64,000 nt of DNA from Alphaproteobacteria bacterium (GTDB lineage Bacteria > Pseudomonadota > Alphaproteobacteria > Rhodobacterales > Rhodobacteraceae), in NCBI GenBank assembly GCA_030424865.1, contig JAUHVR010000008.1, positions 124,001-188,000 on the forward strand, read 5' to 3'. The position numbers and the translations under genes are program-made. The notes under the pieces were generated by a model, which saw only the letters and a program-made list of their open reading frames with translations, was not told the origin of the DNA and ran no database searches. The first letter of the stretch is position 1, and each line of letters begins with the position of its first letter. Shown piece by piece: positions 42,859-51,815 of the stretch.

Positions 42859-43776
42859 ATGACGACCGCAACAACTGACCCAAGCACTTCGGCGCGCCGC
42901 TCTGTCATCGGGCGTCGCGTTCTTCCCTATGCGATGCTTTCACCTGCTGTATTGGTGACCCTCGCAATCGTCTTTTTCCCGATGGTCCAAACTGCTTGGA
43001 TGAGTCTGCACGAATACGTGCTTTTTCGCCCAAAGGATTTCAATTGGGTGGGGCTCGGGAATTTTAAAGCGGCCCTGGCCGACGAAGTGTTCTGGATATC
43101 GCTGAGACACACAGCCATTTGGATGCTCACAACGATCCCGGCTCAGTTGTTTCTTGGACTGGTCACTGCCCTGCTCTTGAACCAGGACTTCTGGTGGCGC
43201 CCCATCGCGCGCGCCTTGATCATCATTCCCTGGGCATTGCCCTCTGTGGTCATCGCCCTGATGTGGAGTTGGATTTACGACAGCAACTATGGGGTCGCGA
43301 ACGAATTTCTGTTGCGGCTGGGCGTCATTCAACAAGCGGTACCATGGCTTGCAAATCCGGATACCGCATTGGCGTCCATCATCCTGACGCTGACGTGGCA
43401 GGGTTTCCCCTTCTTTGCCGTCATGATTTTGGCAGGACTGCAATCCATCCCGGCCAGCTACTATGAAGCCGCGTCGATCGACGGGGCAAGCGCTTGGCGC
43501 CAGTTCTGGCACATTACCCTTCCCGGGATTGCCGGGGTCATGATGACGGCAGTCTTGCTGCGCATGATCTGGGTGGCGAACAGCTTTGACGTCATCTTTG
43601 TCATGACGGGCGGCGGACCGGGTTACGCGACACATACGCTACCGCTCTACGCCTTCATCAAAGCGCGGACAAATCTCGATTTCGGGTATGGCTCGTCCAT
43701 CGCTGTTCTGTTCACGATAATGCTGATGGTCGTCGTCGTATTCTACCTCCGTCGCACAAGAAAGGCGATGGACTGA
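42859..43776 (+). CDS. Carbohydrate ABC transporter permease (MalF type)
   Basis: A 305-aa permease with six membrane segments. The EAA motif EAASIDGASAWRQFWHITLPG contacts the ATPase. The N-terminal ~25 residues are basic and cytoplasmic. Its stop overlaps the next permease start by one base. Confidence 0.92.
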   Translation: MTTATTDPSTSARRSVIGRRVLPYAMLSPAVLVTLAIVFFPMVQTAWMSLHEYVLFRPKDFNWVGLGNFKAALADEVFWISLRHTAIWMLTTIPAQLFLGLVTALLLNQDFWWRPIARALIIIPWALPSVVIALMWSWIYDSNYGVANEFLLRLGVIQQAVPWLANPDTALASIILTLTWQGFPFFAVMILAGLQSIPASYYEAASIDGASAWRQFWHITLPGIAGVMMTAVLLRMIWVANSFDVIFVMTGGGPGYATHTLPLYAFIKARTNLDFGYGSSIAVLFTIMLMVVVVFYLRRTRKAMD

Positions 43777-44609
43777 TGGCTCTTCGCAAACCCTCGAGAC
43801 TGAAACGGATCGTGACTGTTGAAATTCCGATGTTGGCGATTCTTGTCTTTACCCTGGGCCCTTACCTTTGGATGTTCATCACGTCGGTCAGCCCGGAGGA
43901 GACGCTCTTCACGACCGGCCCATCCTTGCTGAATGCGACCTTTGAAAACTATGCAAGGTTGTTCAATACGGTTGGGTTTTCCGACAATTTGATCGACAGT
44001 TTCATCGTTGCGGTGGGCACGGTCATCGTCGGACTGTCCCTGAGTGTGACAGCGGCCTACGCGTTTTCCCGTTTCAACTTCAAAGGCAAGCGGATACTGA
44101 TGCTGCAGTTCCTGCTGATCAACATGTTCCCGCTGGTCCTGCTGATCTTGCCGCTGTTTGTTCTCATGCGCATGCTCGGTTTGCTGGACACACATGTGGC
44201 ACTGATCATCGCGAACTCTACCATCGCCATTCCATTCTCGATCTGGATGATGGTCAGCTACATCAATGGCATCCCACGCTCGCTTGACGAGGCGGCCATG
44301 ACGGATGGTTGCACACGCCTGCAAGCTCTGCGTCGCGTCGTGCTTCCTTTGTGCATGCCCGGCATCATTGCGACAGGGATCTACATATTCATCACCTCCT
44401 GGAATGAATATCTGTACGCCTTGACGCTTGGGGGACGCGACGTAAGGACCATCACGGTCGCCGTGCAAACCCTTATTGGCGAATACGAAGTGCAATGGGG
44501 CCTGCTGACCTCGGGGGGAATAGTGGGCGCTTTGCCAGCCACTGTTTTGTTTCTGATTGTGCAGAAACGGCTGATTTCCGGCTTGACCCAGGGCGCGGTC
44601 AAAGGGTGA
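43776..44609 (+). CDS. Carbohydrate ABC transporter permease (MalG type)
   Basis: A 277-aa permease with six membrane segments and the EAA motif [21 protein letters not shown]. Its ATG overlaps the preceding stop (TGATG). Together with the upstream permease and the divergent UgpC-type ATPase it completes the importer. Confidence 0.92.
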   Translation: MALRKPSRLKRIVTVEIPMLAILVFTLGPYLWMFITSVSPEETLFTTGPSLLNATFENYARLFNTVGFSDNLIDSFIVAVGTVIVGLSLSVTAAYAFSRFNFKGKRILMLQFLLINMFPLVLLILPLFVLMRMLGLLDTHVALIIANSTIAIPFSIWMMVSYINGIPRSLDEAAMTDGCTRLQALRRVVLPLCMPGIIATGIYIFITSWNEYLYALTLGGRDVRTITVAVQTLIGEYEVQWGLLTSGGIVGALPATVLFLIVQKRLISGLTQGAVKG

Positions 44610-44625
44610 CACAAAAGGACCAAAA

Positions 44626-45513
44626 ATGAAAAACCCTATCGGCATCATTTCGATGCAGTTTGTACGACCGTTCACCGGGGCAGATCTTCATTACTTTCAG
44701 GCTGCCGCAGATCTTGGCTTCGATTTCGTCGAACTGCTGGTTCCAGAGCCAGAAGACAATCTCGACATCGAAGTGACGCGGCGCGCAGCCGAAGACGCAG
44801 GCATATCATTGGTTCTGGCCGCTCGCGTGAATCAACAGCGCTCCATCGCGTCTGACAATCCCTCGGAGCAGACCGGCGGTATGGATTACCTGAAAAGATG
44901 TATCGATGTTGCGGCCCAACTGGGAAGCGGCATCATTGGTGGACCGCTTTATGGCGAACCAATGGTCTTTGCAGGTCGCCCACCGGTGCCGCGCAGTGAC
45001 GAGGACATTGCAAGGCGGGCAGATCGCACAATTTCTGCGTTCAGTGCGATCACACCCTTGGCACAATCTGCTGGTGTTGTTCTGGCGGTAGAAGCCCTGA
45101 ACCGTTTCGAGACGGACATCATTTCGACGACCCGTCAGGCTTGTGAAGTCGTTGACGCAGTCGACAATTCCGCCTTCAAGCTCATGCTCGATACGTTCCA
45201 TATGAATATGGAAGAGCGTTCAATCCCCGACGCGATCCGTATGGCCGGCAATCGCATTGCGCACTTTCAGGCCAACGAAAATCACAGGGGGCACCCCGGC
45301 ACCGGACACATCGACTGGACCGCAGTCATGAGAGCCTTGGCGCAAGTCAACTATTCCGGTCCGATCTCGCTAGAGCCGTTTCGGCGCGCAGACGACCGGG
45401 TTGCCCTGCCGATCGCGCATTGGCGGGCCCCGCATGAAAACGAAGATGACAAACTGCGGGCGGGATTGGGGGTCATCCGAAACGCACTGGCACTTGCCGA
45501 GGTGGATCAATGA
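44626..45513 (+). CDS. Sugar phosphate isomerase/epimerase (xylose-isomerase-like TIM barrel)
   Basis: A 295-aa AP-endonuclease-2-type TIM barrel. [44 protein letters not shown] and [19 protein letters not shown] carry the Glu/Asp/His metal ligands of the D-tagatose/D-psicose 3-epimerase group. It likely isomerises the imported sugar or its oxidised product. The stop overlaps the next start as ATGA. Confidence 0.88.
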   Translation: MKNPIGIISMQFVRPFTGADLHYFQAAADLGFDFVELLVPEPEDNLDIEVTRRAAEDAGISLVLAARVNQQRSIASDNPSEQTGGMDYLKRCIDVAAQLGSGIIGGPLYGEPMVFAGRPPVPRSDEDIARRADRTISAFSAITPLAQSAGVVLAVEALNRFETDIISTTRQACEVVDAVDNSAFKLMLDTFHMNMEERSIPDAIRMAGNRIAHFQANENHRGHPGTGHIDWTAVMRALAQVNYSGPISLEPFRRADDRVALPIAHWRAPHENEDDKLRAGLGVIRNALALAEVDQ

Positions 45514-46499
45514 TTAAGATTGGGTGGATAGGGTGCGGAACCCACGCCAGACATATGCTTTTGCCGCAACTGGGACGCAACGGGTTTCGGATTGCTGCTC
45601 TGTGCGATCGGGATGGCAAAGCTCTACAAGACACAGCTTCGGAATATGGCGTAACGACCCTAACCGATGATTTTGCAGACTTGATCAAAACACCTGGCCT
45701 CGACGCGATTGGCATGGCCGTTGGTCCCGAGTTGCACCATGTGGCGACCCTGGCGGCACTTGAGGCAGGATTGCCGGTCTTTATGGAAAAGCCGCCAGCG
45801 GCCGACGCGGCGGGCGCCCGGGAAATTGCCAGGGCCTCGCAGAAAGCAGTAAAGCCTGTGCTTGTCGGCTTCATGAAACGGTATTCGACCGGCAACAAGA
45901 TCGCGATGAACGTATTGAACGCCGGTCAATTCGGCGAGGTCCTCGGTATCACCGGCACCTACATGACGGCTCCAACATATTTTGAGGGAGAGACGGACTA
46001 CACCGGTTTCTACCTTCATCATTGCATTCACTACATGGACCTGATCCCCTGGTTCATTGGCGAAGATTTTGGGGACATGCAGGTTCGAAGCGTGTCTCCT
46101 CAGCCAGGCAAGCTTCTGCTGCATCTGAATTTCACGACCGACCAGGGCAAGATCGGCAATATTGTCATGGGCACCGTCCAGTCGCGTGGCACCCCGATGG
46201 AAGAGATCCGCATCATGGGGGATCATGCACGACTGCACGTAGACAATGTCATCAACGTCTCGATGTATCGCGACCCTCCGTTCAAAGCCCAAGATCCAAA
46301 GGCGCTTTTGTCACCTGATTGCGACACGTTGAGTTGGACACCAAATTTCACCGCTGCGGCCAACGAGGATCACAAAGGCTATGACGCACTATTGTCTGAC
46401 GTCGCGGCCGTCTTGCGAGGCGAAACGCGTGAGGTGCCAAATATCGAAGACGGTGTTCGTGCGATGGAGCGACTCGAGCGCATGATCAAGATGATTTGA
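45510..46499 (+). CDS. Gfo/Idh/MocA-family NAD(P)-dependent oxidoreductase
   Basis: A 329-aa dehydrogenase. The Rossmann start [20 protein letters not shown] has GxGxxA/G-type binding, [11 protein letters not shown] is the family motif with the catalytic Lys, and [13 protein letters not shown] holds the substrate-site His. Typical roles are oxidation of inositols, glucose or sugar derivatives. Coupled to the isomerase gene; last gene of the operon. Confidence 0.9.
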   Translation: MIKIGWIGCGTHARHMLLPQLGRNGFRIAALCDRDGKALQDTASEYGVTTLTDDFADLIKTPGLDAIGMAVGPELHHVATLAALEAGLPVFMEKPPAADAAGAREIARASQKAVKPVLVGFMKRYSTGNKIAMNVLNAGQFGEVLGITGTYMTAPTYFEGETDYTGFYLHHCIHYMDLIPWFIGEDFGDMQVRSVSPQPGKLLLHLNFTTDQGKIGNIVMGTVQSRGTPMEEIRIMGDHARLHVDNVINVSMYRDPPFKAQDPKALLSPDCDTLSWTPNFTAAANEDHKGYDALLSDVAAVLRGETREVPNIEDGVRAMERLERMIKMI

Positions 46500-46587
46500 C
46501 CCGCCCCGCTTAGGCACCGCCACCGGACAGGGGGGCGCACTTTCAAACAATGAGCACTGGGGTGAGCGGACGGCGTCTCACCCACTT

Positions 46588-46603
46588 GCTTGTCTTGACA
46601 AGC
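46588..46603. promoter_or_regulatory. Operator copy 1 (GCTTGTC-TT-GACAAGC)
   Basis: A perfect 7-2-7 inverted repeat. The same 7-base arms with a 2-bp spacer recur at 48269-48284 next to the marR gene. The right arm is part of the -35 box of the promoter below, so binding would block transcription. Confidence 0.8.
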
Positions 46604-46622
46604 AGATTGGCTTTCCTACACT
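46595..46622 (+). promoter_or_regulatory. Sigma-70-type promoter of the tautomerase-deformylase unit
   Basis: TTGACA (46595-46600) and TACACT (46617-46622) with a 16-bp spacer, 25 bp before the tautomerase start. It is one of the best consensus promoters in the window. Confidence 0.7.
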
Positions 46623-46647
46623 CGCACCGACTGTGAAAGGGAATGCC

Positions 46648-46857
46648 ATGCCGATCGTCAATATCACCTATGCCGACGTCCAACCCCGTGAAAGCCTCGA
46701 GCGACTTGCCCGACGTGTGCATGACGCCGTGACCGAGGAATTGGGCGTGCCCGATGCTGCGGTCAATGTGTTGCTCACGCCAGCGGGTCCGGCAAACTGG
46801 TACGCGGGCGGTCAGGATCTGGCCACGACATTTGCCGCGCAAAAGGACAAGGCATGA
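46648..46857 (+). CDS. 4-Oxalocrotonate tautomerase-family protein
   Basis: A 69-aa tautomerase-fold subunit. Proline follows the initiator methionine (MPIVNITYADV), giving the N-terminal catalytic Pro1 after processing; VLLTPAGPANWYAGGQ is the later conserved part. Family members tautomerise unsaturated oxo- or hydroxy-acids, some acting as hydratases or isomerases. Its stop overlaps the deformylase start (ATGA). In this cluster it may act on a hydroxylated dicarboxylate or help the ring-cleavage product (inference). Confidence 0.82.
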   Translation: MPIVNITYADVQPRESLERLARRVHDAVTEELGVPDAAVNVLLTPAGPANWYAGGQDLATTFAAQKDKA

Positions 46858-47648
46858 CCGCCGCCGCAGCGTCGCGCTGGGTGCAGAACGGGGACATCCG
46901 ATTGCATCTGCGCGAATGGGCTGGCTCGGAACCAGCGATTGTCGTGGTTCCCGGGATCACCAGTCCGGCCGCCACATGGGCCTTCGTGATCGAGGCGCTG
47001 GACCTGCCGAACCGGGTGATCGTGCCAGACATGCGGGGGCGCGGGCTCTCTTCCAGTCCCGCCAGTGGCTATGCGATTGCGGACTATGTGTCGGACATCG
47101 TGTGTCTTATCGAAAGCCTGGGAATAACTTCACCGATCCTTTTGGGACATTCGATGGGCGCACGCGTGGTTGCGGGCGTCGACGCTGCGCATCCGAGACT
47201 GTGTTCGGGTGTCATTGCGGTGGATCCGCCCCTGTCCGGGCCCGGCCGCGCGCCCTACCCCATGGCGCGTGACTTTTACCTCGGCCAGATGGCCAAGGTT
47301 CTGGCCGGCGCAACGGCCAAGGATCTTGCGGCAGCGGAACCCGGCTGGGAGGCCGCCCGCCTGCAAGAGCGCGTCCAGTGGTTGCCCAGCGTCGCGACCC
47401 AAGCCATCGATGGCACCTTGGCAAGCTTTCATGACGAGGACTTTCTGCCGATCTGGGCCAAGGTCAGCGCGCGTGCCTGTTGCATCGTTGGTGAGACCAG
47501 CAAGGTTGTCAGCCCGGACGGCCGAAACGAGATCGCTTCGGCCAACCCGAACGCGCCGATCCTGTCTGTGCCAGAGGCCGGGCACATGGTGCCGTTCGAC
47601 AACCTGGGTGGTTTCGTTCAGTCCGTCCGCGACGTGCTTGCCGCTTGA
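46854..47648 (+). CDS. Alpha/beta hydrolase, probable N-formylmaleamate deformylase (NicD-like)
   Basis: A 264-aa hydrolase. The nucleophile elbow is GHSMGA (Ser100), with VVVPGITSPAATW as the oxyanion region and EAGHMVPFD (His244) completing the triad. NicD removes the formyl group from N-formylmaleamate, the product of NicX. The assignment rests on the fold, the operator shared with the nicX unit and the nearby NicX- and NicF-like genes. The last 31 bp overlap the marR gene in antisense. Confidence 0.75.
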   Translation: MTAAAASRWVQNGDIRLHLREWAGSEPAIVVVPGITSPAATWAFVIEALDLPNRVIVPDMRGRGLSSSPASGYAIADYVSDIVCLIESLGITSPILLGHSMGARVVAGVDAAHPRLCSGVIAVDPPLSGPGRAPYPMARDFYLGQMAKVLAGATAKDLAAAEPGWEAARLQERVQWLPSVATQAIDGTLASFHDEDFLPIWAKVSARACCIVGETSKVVSPDGRNEIASANPNAPILSVPEAGHMVPFDNLGGFVQSVRDVLAA

Positions 47649-48118
47649 AAATGAAGACCGTCGGCGGGGATGCCCTGATGCTTGAGCAAAGTCTGGATCA
47701 TGCGTGCCAGTAGCGCGCGCTCTTCCGGGGCCAGCCCATCCACCCAGCTTTTGTCCTGCGAAATCGCCATATTGGTCAGTTGCTGCATCTTGGCCTGACC
47801 GGTATCGGTCATCTCAACGGCGATCGACCGTCCGTCATCAGAACTGGCCCGCCTTGAGACCAACCCCTTGGTCTCGAGTCGCCCAAGACCACGGCTGACC
47901 GAGCCGATATCGATCCCGATAAAGCGCGAAATGGCGCGCGGGGTGTTGGCCACCTCGGAATAGACCGAATGCAGGATGTTGAACTGCGCGGTGGTCAGCC
48001 CCGCCTTGGCCAGTTCACGTTCGAATTGCTGAAGAACTGCCGCGGACAAACGGTGCAACCAGAATGCCAGAAAATCGTGCACCGTGTAGTCATCATGGTC
48101 TTGTGACAGCTCGTCCAT
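47618..48118 (-). CDS. MarR-family transcriptional regulator of the pyridine cluster
   Basis: A 166-aa winged-helix regulator. AKAGLTTAQFNILHSVYSEV, RAISRFIGIDIGSVSRGLGRLETKGLV (recognition helix) and the wing RRASSDDGRSIAVEMTDTG are typical MarR. The ATG at 48118 follows GGGAGGA; a TTG 14 codons earlier is possible. It sits between the two cluster units, and an operator with identical arms flanks each promoter, so it most likely represses both and itself, released by a pyridine intermediate. NicR is the analogous MarR regulator in Pseudomonas, but the known NicR site differs. Confidence 0.85.
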   Translation of the reverse strand: MDELSQDHDDYTVHDFLAFWLHRLSAAVLQQFERELAKAGLTTAQFNILHSVYSEVANTPRAISRFIGIDIGSVSRGLGRLETKGLVSRRASSDDGRSIAVEMTDTGQAKMQQLTNMAISQDKSWVDGLAPEERALLARMIQTLLKHQGIPADGLHFQAASTSRTD

Positions 48119-48239
48119 GCGCAGCTCATCCTCCCTGTTTGTCGCCAGTTTGTTGACCAAGGTCGCGGCCTGGTCACCTGAACTGCCTGTTTGGTTAGCG
48201 GTCCCGGCGGGTCTTGTTCAATCCAATATTGTGATTTGG

Positions 48240-48268
48240 ATCCTAATCTTTTTTGCTTGACTAGACAA
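48240..48268 (-). promoter_or_regulatory. Probable marR promoter
   Basis: On the minus strand TTGTCT (48268-48263) and TAGGAT (48245-48240) are 17 bp apart. The -35 box adjoins the operator at 48269-48284, consistent with autoregulation. Confidence 0.5.
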
Positions 48269-48284
48269 GCTTGTCACGACAAGC
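48269..48284. promoter_or_regulatory. Operator copy 2 (GCTTGTC-AC-GACAAGC)
   Basis: The same 7-2-7 inverted repeat as at 46588-46603. An additional GACAAGC half-site at 48264-48270 overlaps it, forming the 12-bp palindrome GACAAGCTTGTC. It lies between divergent marR and nicX. Confidence 0.8.
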
Positions 48285-48373
48285 TGATTCACAGGAAGCA
48301 AAAAAACGACAATGCCAACCGACCGTTCGTGTTGGGGCAACAGGGAACAAAGCTTCGGCAAATCAAAGTGTTA

Positions 48374-48390
48374 GGCCGCATTTTGCGGCC
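48374..48390 (+). promoter_or_regulatory. Hairpin in the nicX leader
   Basis: GGCCGCA (48374-48380) pairs with TGCGGCC (48384-48390) around a TTT loop, 96 bp before the nicX start. There is no T-run. The 200-bp leader after the operator holds no ORF; the hairpin may influence leader stability. Confidence 0.35.
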
Positions 48391-48486
48391 CGGTATCTTG
48401 CGGCTTGCTGAACCGTGACACGTCTTTCCCTGCGGCACCTGGCCTGGACGGTGATTGGAACGACCAAGGGATAGGTAGCCTCGCAT

Positions 48487-49566
48487 ATGTCCGACCTGTT
48501 GAAAGATTTCGAGTTCGAAGACCTCTGCCGCCGCGAGCTTGAGCTCTGCGCCGTCAAGCCCGGCGAAACGGTGATTGTGCTGTCCCAGGGCGCGGACCGG
48601 CTGGACTATGCGGATGCGTTCATGTCGGCGGCCCGCAAACTGGGCGCCGAGGCCTATAACATCCGGTTGGGCAACACCTCGTCGGTGCTGAACGGCCCCG
48701 CCACGGCCGAGGTGGGCATCAACCCCCTGATGGGGAACCAACCTGCCGTGGACGCCCTGAAACAGGCCGATATCGTGATCGATCTGGTCTTCCTGCTGTG
48801 GTCCAGGGAACAGCACGAAATCCAGGATGCCGGCACGCGCATCCTGACGGTGATCGAGCCGCGCGGGACGCTCAAGCAGATGTTCCCCACCCCGGATCAA
48901 CGCCGCCGGGTGGAGTTCTCGGCCGAGTTGATCCGCAAGGCCAAGACCATGCGCATCACCAATGCAGCAGGCATGGATGTGACCTACCAACTGGGCCACT
49001 ACAAAGTGGTCGAGCAGTTCGGCTACACCGACACCCCCGGACGGTGGGAGGCATGGCCCGGCGGCTTTGTCTTTACCGGCGGCAACCCCGAAGGCGTCGA
49101 CGGAACCGTTGTCATCGACACGGGCGATATCATTGTCATGCCCTTCCGCAGCTACGTGGACAAACCCATCACCCTCAAGATCGAGCGCGGCGCCATCACC
49201 GAGATCTCGGGCGGGCGCGATGCCGAGATGCTGCGCGAATACCTGGCCAGCTACAACGACCCCCGCGCCTACCAGACCAGCCACATTGGCTGGGGGGTGA
49301 ACGAAAACGTCACCTGGACCTCGACCGCCCGCACCCAAAGCTTTGGCCAAGAGGCGCGCGCCTTCTATGGCAACGTGATGTTTGCCATCGGACCCAACAC
49401 CGAGATGGGCGGCGACAATGACACCCCGGCCCATGTGGACATCCCAATGCGCAATTGCAGCCTCTGGCTCGACGATCTTCAGGTCATCGACGAAGGCGAG
49501 TTCCTGATCCCGGAACTGGACCTGCGCAAACCGGCCCTCGTCAAACAAGCAAAGATGGCGTCATGA
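48487..49566 (+). CDS. nicX: 2,5-Dihydroxypyridine 5,6-dioxygenase (NicX-like)
   Basis: A 359-aa protein, close to NicX of Pseudomonas putida in length and along its whole sequence (LLWSREQHEI, RILTVIEPRGTLKQMFPT, GYTDTPGRWEAWPGGFVFT, SHIGWGVN, ARAFYGN, FAIGPNTEMGG, HVDIPMRNC). It opens the ring of 2,5-dihydroxypyridine to N-formylmaleamate, using Fe(II). The candidate metal ligands are in the HxD motif (His316, Asp318), with His266 nearby. Automatic tools may call it an M29-like aminopeptidase. First gene of a 10-gene plus-strand unit; its stop overlaps the P450 start as ATGA. Confidence 0.9.
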   Translation: MSDLLKDFEFEDLCRRELELCAVKPGETVIVLSQGADRLDYADAFMSAARKLGAEAYNIRLGNTSSVLNGPATAEVGINPLMGNQPAVDALKQADIVIDLVFLLWSREQHEIQDAGTRILTVIEPRGTLKQMFPTPDQRRRVEFSAELIRKAKTMRITNAAGMDVTYQLGHYKVVEQFGYTDTPGRWEAWPGGFVFTGGNPEGVDGTVVIDTGDIIVMPFRSYVDKPITLKIERGAITEISGGRDAEMLREYLASYNDPRAYQTSHIGWGVNENVTWTSTARTQSFGQEARAFYGNVMFAIGPNTEMGGDNDTPAHVDIPMRNCSLWLDDLQVIDEGEFLIPELDLRKPALVKQAKMAS

Positions 49567-51812
49567 ATATCCAGACCCCACCGGTGATCGATGGATTTGA
49601 CCCTCTGTCGCAGGATTTCCTGAGCAACCCGATCCCCCATATCCAAAACGCGCGCACCGTCTCGCCCGTGTTTTTCTACCCGCCGCTCGGGATGTGGGTC
49701 GTGACGGGCTATGACAACATCTGTCAGGCCGCGCGGAACACCGAGGTGTTTTCCTCAAAGGCCCTGGGCCTTGTGCCCCCTCCGGCGGATCTGGCCCATC
49801 GCGTGCCGGAAAAGATGGAAGAGCAGTTCATCATCGCCATCGACCCGCCGCAGCACACCGAAAGCCGCATGGGTCTGGCGCCGTTCTTCACCCCACGCAA
49901 GCTTGTCGCGCTGGAAGACGACATTCGGCGGATCGCCAATGAGCTGATCGATGACTTCATCGAAAAGGGCTCGTGCGAGTTCATGCATGACTTTTGCTAT
50001 CCGCTGTCGCTGCGGGTCATCATGGAGCTTTTGGGCATCCCCCAGGACCGCGCTGCAGACTATCGCCGCTGGACGGACGATATCTTTCAGCTGTTCACGC
50101 CGCGTTCGGAAGACAACGTAAAGCCCATCACCGAAGAAGAGCGTCGCGCCCGTTGGAGCGGTGTCCTGGACTATAACGACTTCTTCGACGCGCTGTTGGA
50201 CGAGCGCGAGCGCAACCCCCAAGACGACCTTGTGTCCAAGATGCTTCAGGCCAAGGACAAGGACGGCAACCCCGCGATCCCCCGGATGCGATTGCTGCGC
50301 CACATCCAGGAACTGGTCGCGGCGGGCAATGACACCACCGCCAACCTTTTGGCCGTCATGGTCCAGCTGTTGACCGACCACCCGGCACAGCGTGAAGATT
50401 TGGCGCAAAACCCCGAGTTGATGGCAAACGCCGTCGAAGAGGCCCTGCGCATTCGCGGCACCTCGCCCGGGTTGTTCCGCTTCACCACCCGCGAGACCGC
50501 GCTGGGCGGTGTGACGATCCCGGCCCATGCCAATGTCTGGCTGCTCTTTGCCGCGGGCGGTCTGGATGACGACAAGTTCATAGACGCCGCACGCTTTGAC
50601 ATCCGGCGCGAAAACGCCGATCAGCACCTGTCCTTTGGCCATGGCCGCCACGCCTGCATGGGATCACCCCTTGCGCGGGTCGAGATCAAGGCCGCGATGG
50701 AAGAGCTGCTGCGCCGCATTCCCGACATTCGCGTCACGCCCGGGCAGCGGCTGGACTATCTGCCGACCCTCACCGTGCTCGCGCTCAAGCATCTGACGGT
50801 GGAATGGACCCCGGCAGTCACAAAAACGCCCGAGGCGACCAAGACCAAGGACAGCGCGTGGACACCTCTGACTGTCATCGCGCGCAAGGCGGAAACCGAG
50901 GACGTTATCTCTGTGACGCTTGCCGACCCGGACGGCGCCACTTTGCCAGCATGGGACGCAGGCGCGCATGTGGACCTGCGGCTGCCTTCGGGGCTTGTGC
51001 GGTCTTATTCGCTTGCGGGCGACCCCAGTGACCGCACCGGCCATAAGCTGGGCATCCTGCGCGAGGCCGAAGGGCGCGGCGGATCGGCGGAATGCCACGC
51101 GGTGTTAAAGCCCGGCGCCACCATCGAGGTCTCGGCCCCCAGCAACCATTTTCCGCTCAAGCCTGCGCCGAAATATGTGTTCATCGCCGGTGGCATTGGG
51201 ATCACGCCGCTTTTGCCAATGATCCGCACGCTGCAACAGCAAGGCGCGGACTGGACGCTGACCTATGGCGCCCGCAGCACGGACACGATGGCCTTTTTGG
51301 ACGAAGTGCAGAGCTATGGTGACAAAGTCACCCTTGCCCCTCAGGACCAAGTTGGCCTTTTGGATCTGGACGCTCTGCTGTCTGCCACTGCTGAAGGCGC
51401 GCATGTCTACGCGTGCGGACCGGGCGCGATGCTGAAGGCGCTTCAAGAGAAATGCGCCACGCTTGGGTGCCGCGACCAACTGCATATCGAACACTTTAGC
51501 GCCGACGGCCTGGTCCTGCCCGATTTCGAAACCGAGCCCACCGCCTTTGAGGTCGAACTGTCCTCAACCGGGCAAGTGCTGCAGGTTCCAGCCAATCGCA
51601 GCCTGCGCGATGTGCTGCTGGAAAACGGGGCCAACGTCACCTTCTCGTGCGAGTCCGGCTATTGCGGCACCTGCGAAACCCGCGTGCTGGGCGGCACGCC
51701 CGAACATCACGACGTGATCCTGACGGACGAGGAAAAGGCCGAAGGCAGGCTGATGATGGTCTGCGTGGGGCGCTGCGCCAAGGCAGGCGGCCGCCTGGTG
51801 TTGGATATCTGA
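49563..51812 (+). CDS. Self-sufficient cytochrome P450 fused to a phthalate-dioxygenase-type reductase
   Basis: A 749-aa class VII-like (CYP116B-like) monooxygenase. The P450 part is residues 1-415: I-helix AGNDTT (254-259), ExxR (EALR, 293-296), haem loop FGHGRHACMG with Cys365. A linker rich in Lys/Thr leads to the reductase: FMN-binding RSYSL (480-484), NAD(P) loop GGIGITP (543-549) and a plant-type 2Fe-2S domain with Cys696, Cys701, Cys704 and Cys734. It thus carries its own electron chain. Coupled to nicX (ATGA) and followed by the SDR gene. It probably hydroxylates, or demethylates, a pyridine substrate upstream of 2,5-dihydroxypyridine. Confidence 0.92.
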   Translation: MNIQTPPVIDGFDPLSQDFLSNPIPHIQNARTVSPVFFYPPLGMWVVTGYDNICQAARNTEVFSSKALGLVPPPADLAHRVPEKMEEQFIIAIDPPQHTESRMGLAPFFTPRKLVALEDDIRRIANELIDDFIEKGSCEFMHDFCYPLSLRVIMELLGIPQDRAADYRRWTDDIFQLFTPRSEDNVKPITEEERRARWSGVLDYNDFFDALLDERERNPQDDLVSKMLQAKDKDGNPAIPRMRLLRHIQELVAAGNDTTANLLAVMVQLLTDHPAQREDLAQNPELMANAVEEALRIRGTSPGLFRFTTRETALGGVTIPAHANVWLLFAAGGLDDDKFIDAARFDIRRENADQHLSFGHGRHACMGSPLARVEIKAAMEELLRRIPDIRVTPGQRLDYLPTLTVLALKHLTVEWTPAVTKTPEATKTKDSAWTPLTVIARKAETEDVISVTLADPDGATLPAWDAGAHVDLRLPSGLVRSYSLAGDPSDRTGHKLGILREAEGRGGSAECHAVLKPGATIEVSAPSNHFPLKPAPKYVFIAGGIGITPLLPMIRTLQQQGADWTLTYGARSTDTMAFLDEVQSYGDKVTLAPQDQVGLLDLDALLSATAEGAHVYACGPGAMLKALQEKCATLGCRDQLHIEHFSADGLVLPDFETEPTAFEVELSSTGQVLQVPANRSLRDVLLENGANVTFSCESGYCGTCETRVLGGTPEHHDVILTDEEKAEGRLMMVCVGRCAKAGGRLVLDI

Positions 51813-51815
51813 GCC

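Noticed and set aside
48289-49548. 419-codon minus-strand frame opposite nicX
   Set aside because: Antisense to a gene matching NicX along its whole length.
48487-49566. Considered as an M29-type leucyl aminopeptidase
   Set aside because: Full-length resemblance to NicX and its location among NicD- and NicF-like genes favour the dioxygenase.
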